Positions 17,496-29,039 of a stretch of 64,000 nt of DNA are shown here, piece after piece. Position numbers and translations under genes: made by a program. Source of the DNA: Dactylosporangium aurantiacum (GTDB lineage Bacteria; Actinomycetota; Actinomycetes; Mycobacteriales; Micromonosporaceae); assembly GCF_000716715.1 (NCBI RefSeq), contig NZ_JNYJ01000011.1:232361-296360 (forward strand), read 5' to 3'. A model generated the notes under the pieces. That model made no database searches. It saw nothing but the letters and a program-made list of their open reading frames with translations, and had not been told where the DNA came from. The stretch's first letter is position 1. Each line of letters opens with the position of its first letter.

Positions 17496-17646
17496 CGCGG
17501 TCCTCTCGCTCGGGTGCCGCCGAACGTAGCCCCGCCACGGCGGCCGTGTCGTCGTCCCCAGGACCGACCCGGATCCCGCCATGTCCGACCTGAGTAGGAC
17601 CCCCGTGGTGTGCTTGACGATGACGACGCCGACCCCGCGCGCCGCC

Positions 17647-17652
17647 TACCTT
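17647..17652 (+). promoter_or_regulatory. Putative -10 box (TACCTT) of a leaderless promoter for the ABC-two-component operon
   Basis: TACCTT ends 6 nt before ATG 17659. No Shine-Dalgarno is present in the intervening bases. A TTGACG further upstream (17614) is too distant (27 nt) to be an ordinary -35 partner. Confidence 0.45.
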
Positions 17653-17658
17653 GCCCGC

Positions 17659-18390
17659 ATGACAACGACGCTCGCGGTCGAAGTGACCGATCTGGTGAAG
17701 GTGTACGGCACAGGCGACACCACGGTGCGCGCGCTGGACGGCGTCGGCGTCGCGTTTCCCGCCGGCGAGTTCACCGCGATCATGGGCCCGTCGGGGTCGG
17801 GCAAGTCGACGCTGATGCACTGTCTCGCGGGACTCGACGCGGCGACGTCAGGCTCGATCCGGCTGGGCGGCACGGAGCTGACGGAGCTGTCCGACAAGGC
17901 ACTGACCGTGCTGCGCCGGGAGCGGGTCGGGTTCGTGTTCCAGTCGTTCAACCTGCTGCCGACGCTGACCGCCGAGCAGAACATCCTGTTGCCGTTCGAC
18001 CTCGCCGGGCGCAGGCCCGACCGCCGCCGGCTGGCGCAGGTGGTGGCGGTCCTCGGCCTCGGCGACCGGCTGCGGCACACGCCGAGCCAGCTCTCCGGCG
18101 GCCAGCAGCAGCGGGTCGCCTGCGCCAGGGCACTGCTCGGCCGCCCCGACGTGGTCTTCGCCGACGAGCCGACCGGCAACCTCGACTCCCGCACCGGCGC
18201 CGACGTCCTCGACGTGCTGCGGCGCAGCGTGCACGAGCTGGGCCAGACCGTGGTCATGGTGACGCACGACCCGGTCGCCGCGTCGTACGCCGACAGGGTG
18301 CTGATGCTCGCCGACGGCCGCATCGTCGACGAGTTACGCCGCCCGACCCCCGACACCGTCCTCGACCTGCTCAAGCGACTCGGAGGCTGA
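17659..18390 (+). CDS. ABC transporter ATP-binding protein (MacB/LolD type)
   Basis: 243 residues with Walker A GPSGSGKS, Q-loop FVFQSFNLLPTLTAEQN, signature LSGGQQQRV, Walker B VVFADEPTGNLDSRTG and the H-loop MVTHDP. This belongs to the subfamily that energises FtsX/MacB-type permeases rather than importers. The next gene, one base downstream, is such a permease, and a histidine kinase and response regulator follow in the same operon. That arrangement is typical of peptide-antibiotic or cell-envelope-stress export modules (inference). Confidence 0.95.
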   Translation: MTTTLAVEVTDLVKVYGTGDTTVRALDGVGVAFPAGEFTAIMGPSGSGKSTLMHCLAGLDAATSGSIRLGGTELTELSDKALTVLRRERVGFVFQSFNLLPTLTAEQNILLPFDLAGRRPDRRRLAQVVAVLGLGDRLRHTPSQLSGGQQQRVACARALLGRPDVVFADEPTGNLDSRTGADVLDVLRRSVHELGQTVVMVTHDPVAASYADRVLMLADGRIVDELRRPTPDTVLDLLKRLGG

Positions 18391-18391
18391 C

Positions 18392-20902
18392 ATGCGCCGC
18401 ACCACGCTGGCGGGCCTGCGCCCGCGTCGGCTCGTGCCGACCGCACTCGCGATCGTGCTGGCCGTCGGATTCGTCGCCGGCATCATGATCTTCGGGGACA
18501 CGACCCGCGCCGCGCTGCTCGACGACTACGCTCGGGCCGCCCGCAACGTGGATCTCGCCGTGACCGCCAAGGACGGCACACGCCTCCCCTTGTCCACAGT
18601 GGACGATCTACGCCGCGTCGCGGGAGTGGCGTCCGTCGAGGGACGCATGGCGGAGCAGGCGCCGCTCATCGACCGCAAGGGCCGCCTCGTCACCGAGTTC
18701 GGCGTCCCGGGCCACGCCGTCGACGCCGGCGAGCGCGCCGAGCTGCGCCCGTTCGACCTGCGCACCGGCCGCCTGCCGCAGACGGGCGGGGAAGCTGCAC
18801 TCGACGCCCGCAGCGCCCGCAGCACCGGGTACCAGGTGGGCGACACCATCGTCCTCGTCGGTGCCGACGAGCAACGGCACGAGTTCCGGCTCGCCGGGAT
18901 CGTCGACATCACCGGCGTCGACGGAGGCAACACGTCGACCGTCGTGCTCACCCGCCGGGCGCTCGTGGACCTCACCGGCGCCACCGGCTACCGCGAGGTC
19001 GTCGCCACCGTCGCCGACGGCACCGCGCCGACCGACGTGCGGGCCCGCGTGTCCGCACCCGGCACGGTCCGCACCGGCGACCAGTTGCGTCACGACCTGG
19101 CCCGAGAGGCGTTCGGGCAGATCGACGGACTGCTCGTCGGGATGCAACTGTTCGCCGTGGTCGCCGTGCTGGTGGCCGCGCTCGTCATCGCCAACACGTT
19201 CACCATCCTGCTCGCGCAGCGGATGCGGGAGACGGCGCTGCTGCGCTGCGTCGGCGCCACCCGCGCCCAGGTGTTCCGGCGGGTGGTCGCGGAGGCCGCC
19301 GCCGTCGGCCTCACCGGCGCGACGCTCGGGATCGGCCTCGGCGTCGCGATCGGGTCCGGCCTGTCGCGCGGCGCGGCGCTGCCGGGGATCGGGCTGCCGA
19401 GCGGCCCCGTGGTGGTGGATGTTTCGCCGGTACTGGTGGCGCTGGTGCTCGGCGTCGCCCTGACGGTCGTGTCGGCGCTGGTGCCGGCGGTCCGGGCGAC
19501 CAGGGTGCCGCCGGTCGCGGCGCTGCGGGTCACCCCGCTGGCCCGCGGCGGCGGACGGTGGGGAAGAGTCGCGCTCGTCGCTGCCGCCGCGCTGCTCGCG
19601 CTCGGCGGGTCCGCCCTGACCGCGGTCGGGATGCGCACCGACGACCCGCAGACCGCGATGGCCATCGTCATGGTCGGCGGCACGTGCGTGTTCCTGGCGG
19701 TGCTGCTGCTGTCGCCGCTGTTCATCGGCCCGCTGGTGTCTGCGTTCGCGTGGCTGCCCGGCCGGGTCGCCGGCGTGCCGGTCCGCCTGGCCGCCGCCAA
19801 CGCCCGGCGCAACCCGGGCCGGACCGCGGTGACGACCGCGGCGCTGCTCGTCGGGGTGGCGTTGATGGCCGGTGGCAGCACCATCGCCGCGACCGTGAAC
19901 CGCACCGCCGAGGCCCAGCTCAATCAGGCGTTCCCCGTGGACTACCTGCTCACCCCGGCGGTCACCGGCGGCGACCGGGCGGCCGCGGTCCCGGCGGAGG
20001 TGACGGCGGGGCTGCGGTCCGACCCTGCGTTCGACCTCGTCGCCGCGGTCCGGCAGGGCACCGCGAAGACGTCCGGCGGGGCACTGCTCGTCGGGACCAT
20101 CGACGCGGCGGCGATCGGCACGGCGTACCGGCCCGCCGTCACCGCCGGGCGGCTGGCGGACCTGCGGCCGGGCACCGCCGTCGTGGCCAGCGGCTCCGAC
20201 ATCCTCGTCGGCCGGCGCGTCGGCGACCAACTGCGACTGACCACCGGTGCCCGCACGATGACGGTCACGATCGCCGCCACCGTCCAGAGCGCGACGCTCG
20301 TCGGTGACGTAGTGATCACCGACGCCGACTTCGCGGCGCTGTTCCCGGCGGCGGCGGCCGGCGACTCCCTCGTCATGCTCCGCACTGCGGGCGGCGTCGC
20401 GGCGGCCACGGCACGCAGCCGGCTCGACACCGCGCTCGCCGCCCACCCGCTCGTGCAGGTCGGCGACCTCGCCGAGGTCCGCGACGAACGCAACGCCGCG
20501 ATCGACCAGATCGTCGCCGTGATCGCCGTCCTGCTCGCGCTGGCGCTCGTCATCGCGCTCGTCGGTATCGCCAACACGCTGTCGCTGTCGGTGCTGGAAC
20601 GCACCCGGGAGTCGGCCCTGCTGAGGGCGCTCGGCCTGACCAGGGGGCAGCTGCGTGCGACGCTGCTCGCCGAGGCATTGCTCATGGCGGCGGCCGGCGC
20701 GGTCGTCGGCGTCGTGTTCGGGCTCGTGTACGGGTGGCTGACCGCCGAGGCGGCGTTCGGCGACATCGAGACCCTCGTCGCGGTCCCGATCGGGCAGCTC
20801 GCGGCGTTCGTCGGGCTCGCCGCACTCGCGGGCACACTCGCCGCAGTGCTCCCGTCACGCAGGGCAGCAAACGTCGCGGTCGTCGCCGCGCTGGCCGATT
20901 GA
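18392..20902 (+). CDS. FtsX-like ABC permease with duplicated transmembrane core
   Basis: 836 residues: an N-terminal helix (LVPTALAIVLAVGFVAGIMIF), a large extracellular domain (~45-240), three helices with the FtsX core (LFAVVAVLVAALVIANTF, then MRETALLRCVGATRAQVFRRVV), a central helix pair, a second extracellular domain (~490-690) and a second core (IAVLLALALVIALVGIANTL, RTRESALLRALGLTRGQLRA). Ten helices and two such repeats fit permeases that act with MacB/LolD-type ATPases in lipid, lipoprotein or peptide handling. It starts one nt after the ATPase stop and lies 9 nt before the kinase. Confidence 0.92.
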   Translation: MRRTTLAGLRPRRLVPTALAIVLAVGFVAGIMIFGDTTRAALLDDYARAARNVDLAVTAKDGTRLPLSTVDDLRRVAGVASVEGRMAEQAPLIDRKGRLVTEFGVPGHAVDAGERAELRPFDLRTGRLPQTGGEAALDARSARSTGYQVGDTIVLVGADEQRHEFRLAGIVDITGVDGGNTSTVVLTRRALVDLTGATGYREVVATVADGTAPTDVRARVSAPGTVRTGDQLRHDLAREAFGQIDGLLVGMQLFAVVAVLVAALVIANTFTILLAQRMRETALLRCVGATRAQVFRRVVAEAAAVGLTGATLGIGLGVAIGSGLSRGAALPGIGLPSGPVVVDVSPVLVALVLGVALTVVSALVPAVRATRVPPVAALRVTPLARGGGRWGRVALVAAAALLALGGSALTAVGMRTDDPQTAMAIVMVGGTCVFLAVLLLSPLFIGPLVSAFAWLPGRVAGVPVRLAAANARRNPGRTAVTTAALLVGVALMAGGSTIAATVNRTAEAQLNQAFPVDYLLTPAVTGGDRAAAVPAEVTAGLRSDPAFDLVAAVRQGTAKTSGGALLVGTIDAAAIGTAYRPAVTAGRLADLRPGTAVVASGSDILVGRRVGDQLRLTTGARTMTVTIAATVQSATLVGDVVITDADFAALFPAAAAGDSLVMLRTAGGVAAATARSRLDTALAAHPLVQVGDLAEVRDERNAAIDQIVAVIAVLLALALVIALVGIANTLSLSVLERTRESALLRALGLTRGQLRATLLAEALLMAAAGAVVGVVFGLVYGWLTAEAAFGDIETLVAVPIGQLAAFVGLAALAGTLAAVLPSRRAANVAVVAALAD

Positions 20903-20911
20903 CGACCTATC

Positions 20912-22417
20912 GTGGACGGCGTGTGGGACGGCGAACACCTGCGGCGCATCAAGACCTGGCTGTTCGACGGAGGTGTCGCGGGATGCGTGCTGTACGTGAC
21001 GTTGATGGAGCGCGGGCTGAAGCCGCCCGTCGTCGCGATCGGGCTCGTCATGGCGGCCGCCATGCTGGGCCGCCGCCGCTACCCGGTGGCCGTCGCCTGC
21101 GTCGTGTACACGGCGGCGCCGCTGCACCTGCTGTTCGACGACGCGATGCGGCTCTATGACATGGCTGTCCTGATCTCGATGTTCGCCGTCGTCAAGTACC
21201 GGGCGCAGCTGTTCTGGGGCATCCTCGCGGGCGTCGGCGCGGGCCTCGGCGTCGTCATCGGCGCCGCCGTCGAGGCCAGCCGCACCGACAACTTCGGCAC
21301 CATCGCCTGGGTCATCGGCGCGCTGACCGTCGCCGTGTGGTTCTCGGCGTACGGGGTGCGGACCCGACGCCTCTACGTGGCGAGCCTCGAGGAGCGCGCC
21401 GCCACCCTCGAACGGGAGCGCGACCATCTGGCCCGTCTCGCCGCCGCCGACGAGCGCGCCGCGATCGCCCGCGAGCTGCACGACGTCGTCGCACACAGCC
21501 TGAGCGTGATGATCGTCCAGGCGGACGGTGCCGGGTACACCCTCGAACCGTCCGCGTCACGGGCCCGGCAGGCGCTCGACACGATCGCCGCGACCGGGCG
21601 TGACGCGCTCGAGGACATGCGGCGCGTCGTGAGCGTGCTGCGCGGCGGCACCCCCGGCACCGACGCGGCGTCGAGGCGGCGGGTCGGCCTCGCCGAGCTC
21701 GACCGGCTCGTCGAGCGGGCCGGCCTGCGGGTCGACCTGCGCACGGTCGGCACCCCCGAGGGGCTGAGCGTGGCGGAGGAGCTGACCGCGTACCGCATCG
21801 TCCAGGAGTCCCTCACCAACACGCTCCGGCACGCGGGACCCGACGCGAAGGTCGCGCTGCGTCTGGAGTACACGCCGGAGCACGTCGCGATCGAGGCCAC
21901 CGACGACGGCGCCGGGCGGCCCGCGACCGCCGCCACGCCGGGCGGCCACGGCCTGGTCGGCATGCGGGAGCGGGTCGCGCTGCACGGTGGGACGGTGACC
22001 GCCGGCCCGAGGTTCGACGGCGGCTGGCGGGTCACGGCCACGATCCCCAGGGCACCCCGGATGGTGGTGCTGGACCGAGGTTCGGCGGCGGTGTCGCGGT
22101 CGGAGCCGGCGACGGCATCGGAGGGACCGGCGAAGGCCGTGGGAGCGTTGAGCGGCGTGCGCGCCGCCGCGGGAGGGGCCCGGCCCGTGGAGATGCCGGG
22201 GGACCCGGGCTCGGTGGCGGTCGACGGCGTCGGCGGGACGGATGAGTCCGAGATCCGTGGCTGGGATGTCGGCGGTCGTGACGTTGCTCCTGTTCGTGAG
22301 GTGGTCGGACGTCCCAGCGTGGGCGAGGTTCCTGGTCTCGCGCTGGTGGAGGCCGGCGACCCCGGTGTCGGCGGTGAGGCCGGCACCGCGGTCGCGGCAG
22401 GTCGGTGGGTCCGGTGA
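20912..22417 (+). CDS. NarL/DesK-type sensor histidine kinase with a long unusual C-terminal tail
   Basis: 501 residues from GTG 20912. About five membrane helices (~17-150) are followed by a linker coiled coil ([19 protein letters not shown]), the HisKA_3 dimerisation box with the phosphorylated His in [14 protein letters not shown] (H190), and a HATPase domain with [25 protein letters not shown] and [17 protein letters not shown]. Normal kinases of this type end near residue 383 (ATIPRAP). Here about 115 further Gly/Val/Ala/Glu-rich residues follow without recognisable domains. The stop overlaps the response-regulator start (GTGA). Confidence 0.9.
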   Translation: MDGVWDGEHLRRIKTWLFDGGVAGCVLYVTLMERGLKPPVVAIGLVMAAAMLGRRRYPVAVACVVYTAAPLHLLFDDAMRLYDMAVLISMFAVVKYRAQLFWGILAGVGAGLGVVIGAAVEASRTDNFGTIAWVIGALTVAVWFSAYGVRTRRLYVASLEERAATLERERDHLARLAAADERAAIARELHDVVAHSLSVMIVQADGAGYTLEPSASRARQALDTIAATGRDALEDMRRVVSVLRGGTPGTDAASRRRVGLAELDRLVERAGLRVDLRTVGTPEGLSVAEELTAYRIVQESLTNTLRHAGPDAKVALRLEYTPEHVAIEATDDGAGRPATAATPGGHGLVGMRERVALHGGTVTAGPRFDGGWRVTATIPRAPRMVVLDRGSAAVSRSEPATASEGPAKAVGALSGVRAAAGGARPVEMPGDPGSVAVDGVGGTDESEIRGWDVGGRDVAPVREVVGRPSVGEVPGLALVEAGDPGVGGEAGTAVAAGRWVR

Positions 22418-23085
22418 TCCGGCTCGTCATCGTCGACGATCAGGAGCTGATCCGGGCGGGGTTCCGGATGGTGCTGTCCGCGCAGCACGACATGGAGGTG
22501 GTCGGGGAGGCCGGGGACGGGGCGGAGGCGCTGCGACTGCTGCGGCAGGTCGAGGCCGACGTGGTCGTGATGGACATCCGGATGCCGGTGATGGACGGGG
22601 TGGCGGCGACCGAAGCGCTGTGCGCGCGGCCGGGCGGGCCGAGGGTGCTGATCCTGACCACGTTCGACACCGACGACGACGCGTTCGCGGCGTTGCAGGC
22701 GGGGGCGAGCGGGTTCCAGTTGAAGAACGCGCCGCCGGCGGACCTGCTGGCGGCGATCAGAGCGGTGGCCGACGGTGAGGCGATGGTGGCGCCCAGGGCG
22801 ACGCGGAGCCTGCTGGACCGGTTCGCGGGGAAGTTCGTGACGGCGCCGCCCGTGGTCGACGACCCCGACGCGATGCGGCGGCTCGCCAGTCTCACGGAGC
22901 GGGAGCGGCAGGTGCTGCTGCTCGTCGCGGAAGGACTGTCCAACGCGGAGATCGGGGAGCGGCTCATCGTGGCGGAGACGACGGTGAAGACCCACGTGGG
23001 GCGGGTCCTGACCAAGCTGGAGGTGCGTGACCGGGTGCAGGCGGTCGTGTTCGCGTATCAGATCGGCCTGGTCCGCACCGACTGA
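22414..23085 (+). CDS. NarL/FixJ-family response regulator
   Basis: 223 residues with a receiver domain ([16 protein letters not shown]; phospho-acceptor D54 in [13 protein letters not shown]; Lys in FQLKNAPP) and a C-terminal LuxR-type HTH ([25 protein letters not shown], then [20 protein letters not shown]). The GTG at 22414 overlaps the kinase stop by 4 nt and is preferred over the in-frame GTG at 22405 because of this coupling. It should be phosphorylated by the preceding kinase and control the ABC genes of the same operon. Confidence 0.93.
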   Translation: MIRLVIVDDQELIRAGFRMVLSAQHDMEVVGEAGDGAEALRLLRQVEADVVVMDIRMPVMDGVAATEALCARPGGPRVLILTTFDTDDDAFAALQAGASGFQLKNAPPADLLAAIRAVADGEAMVAPRATRSLLDRFAGKFVTAPPVVDDPDAMRRLASLTERERQVLLLVAEGLSNAEIGERLIVAETTVKTHVGRVLTKLEVRDRVQAVVFAYQIGLVRTD

Positions 23086-23122
23086 CCGGGCGAGGGCGAC
23101 ACGGGCACCGCGGCGGCAGGGC

Positions 23123-23173
23123 GGTGCGCGGCGCCCGTGGGGGAAGGAGGGAAACCCCCGAGCGCCGCGCACC
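23123..23173. terminator. Nested-hairpin bidirectional terminator
   Basis: GGTGCGCGGCGC (23123-23134) pairs perfectly with GCGCCGCGCACC (23162-23173), and an inner stem GGGGG/CCCCC (23139-23143 with 23155-23159) closes the loop. It lies between the convergent response-regulator and esterase genes, 37 nt past the first stop. Confidence 0.7.
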
Positions 23174-23186
23174 GGGTGGAGGAACG

Positions 23187-24815
<1,629 letters not shown>

Positions 24816-24908
24816 TCACCGCCAGCGCCGACCAGCCCGAGACCGCCAGCTCGCGGCAGGCCGGCCGATGCCTCGGACGCGCTTGGCCCCGTCGAAAGCG
24901 AGCAACAC

Positions 24909-27900
24909 ATGTTCCGGTCCACTCGAGGTGCCGGGCGGAAGGGGCGTCTCGTCGCCCTGACCGCGGGCACCACCCTCGCTGCCGCGGGCGTCGTCGTCGG
25001 GTTGACGATGTCGCCGGCGGCAGCGGCCGCGACCGGCGGCGTCGGTGCGACGCTGCCCTACGTCGAGGTGCAGGCGGAGAACGCCGCCACCAACGGCACG
25101 GTCATCGGCCCCAGCGCCGCCTACAACACGCTCGCCGGTGAGGCGTCCTACCGCAAGGCCGTCACGCTGCAGGGCAGCGGCAAGTACGTCGAGTTCACCT
25201 CGCCCGTGGCGACGAACTCGATGGTCTTCCGGTACAGCATCCCGGACACCGGCAACGGCTCGGTGTACACGGCGCCGATCTCGCTGTACATCAACGGGAC
25301 CCGGTCCAACAACTTCACGCTGACCAACGCGTACAGCCACTACTACGGCAGCTACCCGTTCACCAACCAGCCCGGCAGCAACCACCATCACTTCTACGAC
25401 GAGGTCAACCGCCTCTTCCCGCAGGTGTACCCGGCGGGGACGAAGTTCCGCCTGCAGGTGGACTCGGACTCGACGGCCTCGTCGTACACCATCGACCTCG
25501 CGGACTTCGAGAACGTCGCGGGGCCGCTGAGCCAGCCGACCGGCTCGGTGTCGATCACGAGCAAGGGCGCCGACCCGTCCGGTGTGGCGGACTCGACCTC
25601 CGCGATGAACCAGGCGATCGCGGCCGCGGGCGCCGGCGGCACGGTGTGGATCCCGGCGGGCACGTTCAAGATCCAGGGCCACATCGCGGTCAACAACATC
25701 ACGATCAAGGGTGCCGGCATGTGGCACTCGAAGACGACCGGTGACCGCATCGGTTTCTACGGCAACTACGCGCCGTCGCCGAGCACCAACGTGCACCTGT
25801 CGGACTTCGCGATCTTCGGCAACGTCCAGGAGCGCAACGACGGCGACCAGGTCAACGGCATCGGCGGCTCGCTGACGAACTCGACCGTCGACCGGGTCTG
25901 GATCGAGCACACCAAGGTCGGCGCCTGGATGGACGGGCCGTTCACGAACCTGGTGTTCAACCAGATGCGGCTGCGCAACTACACCGCCGACGCGATCAAC
26001 TTCCACAACGGCGTGACCAACTCGAAGGTCACCAACAGCCACGTGCGCAACGCCGGCGACGACGGCCTGGCGATGTGGGCGGAGCAGAACGCCGACGCGA
26101 ACAACTCCTTCGACCACAACACGGTCGAGCTGCCGATCCTCGCCAACGGCATCGCGATCTACGGCGGCCACGACAACTTCGTGACCGACAACCGGGTCAT
26201 CGACGCGGGCCTGAGCCAGGGCGGCGGCATCCACGTCGCGCAGCGCTTCGCCTCGACCCCGATCGGCCGCACCGACGTGCTGCGCAACACGATCATCCGG
26301 TCCGGCAACCTCGACCCGAACTGGCAGTTCGGCGTCGGCGCGCTGTGGTTCGACGCCCGTGACGGCGTCATGAACGGCCTCACGAACGTCGACAACATCC
26401 TGATCCAGCAGAGCCCGTACGAGGCGATCCAGTTCGTCTCGGGCTCCCAGATCAACAACGTGAAGATCAACAACGCGACGATCCAGAACACCGGCACGTT
26501 CGTGGCGCAGCTGCAGGTCGCCGGCGCCGCGACGATCACCAACAGCACCGCCACCGGCACCCAGGGCCCCGCGCCGATCTACAGCTGCGGCGTCGGGTTC
26601 AACCTCACCGACGGCGGCGGCAACTCCGGCATCTTCGGCTCGACGGCCTGCACGATGCCCACGCCGACGTTCCCGCCGTACCTGCCCGACAACGGCTCGA
26701 GCATCAGCGTCAGCCCGAACGCGCTCGGCTTCGGGTCGGTCGCGACCGGCGGTACGAGCGCCGCACAGACCGTCACCGTCACCAACGGCGGCTCCGCGTC
26801 GGCGGCCGTCGGCACCATCGCGGTGTCGGGCGACTTCACGCAGAGCAACACCTGCGGCAGCAGCATCGCCGCCGGCGCGTCCTGCACGGTCAGCGTCACG
26901 TTCCAGCCGACCGCGGCGGGCACCCGCACCGGCAACCTGTCCGTGACCGCGGCCGGCGTCACCAGCACCGTCCCGCTGTCGGGGACGGGCGTGGCACCCG
27001 GTCCGGTCCTCAACGCGAGCCCCGGTTCGCTGTCGTTCGCCGGTACCGTCGTGGGCGCCTCCTCGGCGACCCAGAACGTGACCCTCACCAACTCCGGCAC
27101 CTCCACCGCGACGGTCTCCGGGGTCAGCGCCAGCGGCGACTTCAGCCAGACCAACACCTGCTCGTCGATCGCCGTCGGCGCGTCGTGCACGGTCACGGTG
27201 AAGTTCACCCCGACCGCGTCGGGCGCCCGCACCGGTACGCTCACCGTCACCAGCAACGCGAACAACAGCCCGGCCACGGTCGCGCTGTCCGGCACCGGGG
27301 TCGGCACCAACACCAACATCGCGCTCAACAAGCCCGCCACCGCCAGCAGCCAGGTCAACGGCACGCAGGCGGCGACCACCGCCACCGACGGCAACGCCGC
27401 CACCTACTGGGAGAGCGCCAACAACGCCTTCCCGCAGTGGATCCAGGTCGACCTGGGCGCGACGAGCAGCATCGGCAAGGTCACCCTGAAGCTCCCGCCG
27501 GACACCGCCTGGGCGACCCGCCAGCAGACACTGTCGGTCCAGGGCAGCACGGACGGCTCCAACTTCAGCACGATCGTCGGTTCGGCCGCGCAGACGTTCA
27601 ACCCGGCCTCCGGCAACACGGTCAACCTGACGTTCGCGGCCACCAACGCCCGGTACGTGCGGGTGAACATCACCGCGAACACCGGCTGGCCCGCCGGCCA
27701 GGTCGCCGAGCTGGAGGTGTACCCGAGCGGCGGCACCACGCCGAACGTGGCCGTGCTCAGCGCCAACCCGACCGGCCTCACCTACGCCTCGCAGGCGCTG
27801 AACACCACCAGCGGCTCGCAGGCGGTCACGATCACCAACACCGGCACCGCGGCGGCCACCGTCTCCGGCGTCTCCGTGACCGGTGACTACCAGCAGACCA

Positions 27901-28475
27901 ACAACTGCTCCTCGATCGCCGTCGGCGCGTCCTGCGTGGTCAACGTGACCTTCCGGCCGACCGCGACCGGCACCCGCACCGGCACGCTCACCGTCACCAG
28001 CAACGCGCAGAACAGCCCGACGACGGTCTCGCTGACCGGCACCGGCGCCGGCGGCACCACCCCGACCAACCTGGCCGCGGGCAAGCCGACCAGCGAGTCC
28101 AGCCACGTCCAGGTGTACGGCTCGGGCAACGTCACCGACAGCGACCAGAACTCGTACTGGGAGAGCGCCAACAACGCGTTCCCGCAGTGGGTCCAGGTCG
28201 ACCTCGGCTCGGCGCAGAGCATCAGCAAGGTGGTCCTGCAGCTGCCCACCGCGTGGGGCGCCCGCAACCAGACCATCGAGGTCGTCGGCAGCACCACCGG
28301 CTCGTCGTTCTCGACGCTGAAGGCGAGCGCGTCGTACGCCTTCACCGGCGGCTCCGGCAACACCGTCACCATCACGTTCACGGCGCAGACGCAGCGCTAC
28401 GTCCGGCTGAACATCACCGCCAACACCGGCTGGCCGGCGGGGCAGATCTCGACCTTCCAGGTCTGGAACGTCTGA
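24909..28475 (+). CDS. Secreted GH87-like alpha-1,3-glucanase (mycodextranase/mutanase type) with CBM, ASH and discoidin modules
   Basis: 1188 residues. After the signal peptide (to ~37) comes a beta-sandwich CBM6/35-like domain (~46-202, VEVQAENAATNGTVIG). A right-handed beta-helix follows (~213-590). It contains GSVSITSKGADPSGVADSTS, then HVRNAGDDGLAMWAEQNADA, whose Asp pair near 383-384 matches the catalytic region of GH87 alpha-1,3-glucanases. C-terminal modules are ASH-like (~597 and ~699), discoidin (~802), ASH-like (~946) and discoidin (~1051). The enzyme would attack fungal cell-wall or bacterial alpha-1,3-glucan. Assignment to GH87 rests on motif and layout; a general pectate-lyase-fold protein is the alternative. 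The start at 24909 begins the signal peptide; the frame is open 58 codons further upstream. Confidence 0.75.
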   Translation: MFRSTRGAGRKGRLVALTAGTTLAAAGVVVGLTMSPAAAAATGGVGATLPYVEVQAENAATNGTVIGPSAAYNTLAGEASYRKAVTLQGSGKYVEFTSPVATNSMVFRYSIPDTGNGSVYTAPISLYINGTRSNNFTLTNAYSHYYGSYPFTNQPGSNHHHFYDEVNRLFPQVYPAGTKFRLQVDSDSTASSYTIDLADFENVAGPLSQPTGSVSITSKGADPSGVADSTSAMNQAIAAAGAGGTVWIPAGTFKIQGHIAVNNITIKGAGMWHSKTTGDRIGFYGNYAPSPSTNVHLSDFAIFGNVQERNDGDQVNGIGGSLTNSTVDRVWIEHTKVGAWMDGPFTNLVFNQMRLRNYTADAINFHNGVTNSKVTNSHVRNAGDDGLAMWAEQNADANNSFDHNTVELPILANGIAIYGGHDNFVTDNRVIDAGLSQGGGIHVAQRFASTPIGRTDVLRNTIIRSGNLDPNWQFGVGALWFDARDGVMNGLTNVDNILIQQSPYEAIQFVSGSQINNVKINNATIQNTGTFVAQLQVAGAATITNSTATGTQGPAPIYSCGVGFNLTDGGGNSGIFGSTACTMPTPTFPPYLPDNGSSISVSPNALGFGSVATGGTSAAQTVTVTNGGSASAAVGTIAVSGDFTQSNTCGSSIAAGASCTVSVTFQPTAAGTRTGNLSVTAAGVTSTVPLSGTGVAPGPVLNASPGSLSFAGTVVGASSATQNVTLTNSGTSTATVSGVSASGDFSQTNTCSSIAVGASCTVTVKFTPTASGARTGTLTVTSNANNSPATVALSGTGVGTNTNIALNKPATASSQVNGTQAATTATDGNAATYWESANNAFPQWIQVDLGATSSIGKVTLKLPPDTAWATRQQTLSVQGSTDGSNFSTIVGSAAQTFNPASGNTVNLTFAATNARYVRVNITANTGWPAGQVAELEVYPSGGTTPNVAVLSANPTGLTYASQALNTTSGSQAVTITNTGTAAATVSGVSVTGDYQQTNNCSSIAVGASCVVNVTFRPTATGTRTGTLTVTSNAQNSPTTVSLTGTGAGGTTPTNLAAGKPTSESSHVQVYGSGNVTDSDQNSYWESANNAFPQWVQVDLGSAQSISKVVLQLPTAWGARNQTIEVVGSTTGSSFSTLKASASYAFTGGSGNTVTITFTAQTQRYVRLNITANTGWPAGQISTFQVWNV

Positions 28476-28490
28476 CCCGTCCGCGGGCAC

Positions 28491-28530
28491 GGGGTGCCGC
28501 CGGTCTTGCGGACCGGCGGCACCCCTTTTC
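28491..28530 (+). terminator. Strong rho-independent terminator
   Basis: A perfect 14-bp stem, GGGGTGCCGCCGGT (28491-28504) with ACCGGCGGCACCCC (28512-28525), has a 7-nt loop and is followed by TTTTC. It starts 16 nt after the GH87-like stop. Confidence 0.93.
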
Positions 28531-28617
28531 TTCGTTCCGGCGGCGGTGCCTGTCTCAGGCGGGGTGCGGGGTCGCCGGTGGCGGCGGTGCGGGCGCACGG
28601 CTGGTTACAGTGCGGGT

Positions 28618-28869
28618 ATGAGGCTCGTCCCGGTCGTGGAGATGGCGACGTCGCAGCCCACGTACCTCAACCTGGACCACGCGACCCTGGTCGCGCCCGT
28701 GCACCTGGACACGAAGGCCCGCATGCTGCGCCGCGACCAGGAGACGTGGGCCGTCACGTTCGTGGTCACCGTCGGCGACACGGCGGCGGTGTACGCGACC
28801 CGCCGCTCGTTCGCTGCCGAACAGGACGCGCTGGCGTGGATCGCCGCCGTGACCGAGGTGGTGCGGTGA
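28618..28869 (+). CDS. Small conserved-looking protein of unknown function
   Basis: 83 residues, no signal peptide or membrane helix; basic centre (DTKARMLRRDQ) and a beta-rich middle (WAVTFVVTVGDTAAVYATRRSF) followed by a helix, like a one-domain alpha/beta fold. TACAGT lies 6 nt before the ATG and no SD is present, so it is probably leaderless and separately transcribed between the terminator and a convergent operon. No family recognised. Confidence 0.6.
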   Translation: MRLVPVVEMATSQPTYLNLDHATLVAPVHLDTKARMLRRDQETWAVTFVVTVGDTAAVYATRRSFAAEQDALAWIAAVTEVVR

Positions 28870-29039
28870 GCGCCGCCGTGCGGGTGGCGCCCGGTGGCGT
28901 CGCCGCCGACGTTGCCTGAGGTGCGGGCGGTCGGGTCGCCCACGGTGTCCGTCGCTCCGATGTGGCGGCCTCCTCGAAGCATCTCCTCTTGTCCGGGCGA
29001 CGGTGACTGCGACGGCCGTCAGGGGTCAGGGAATCAGTG

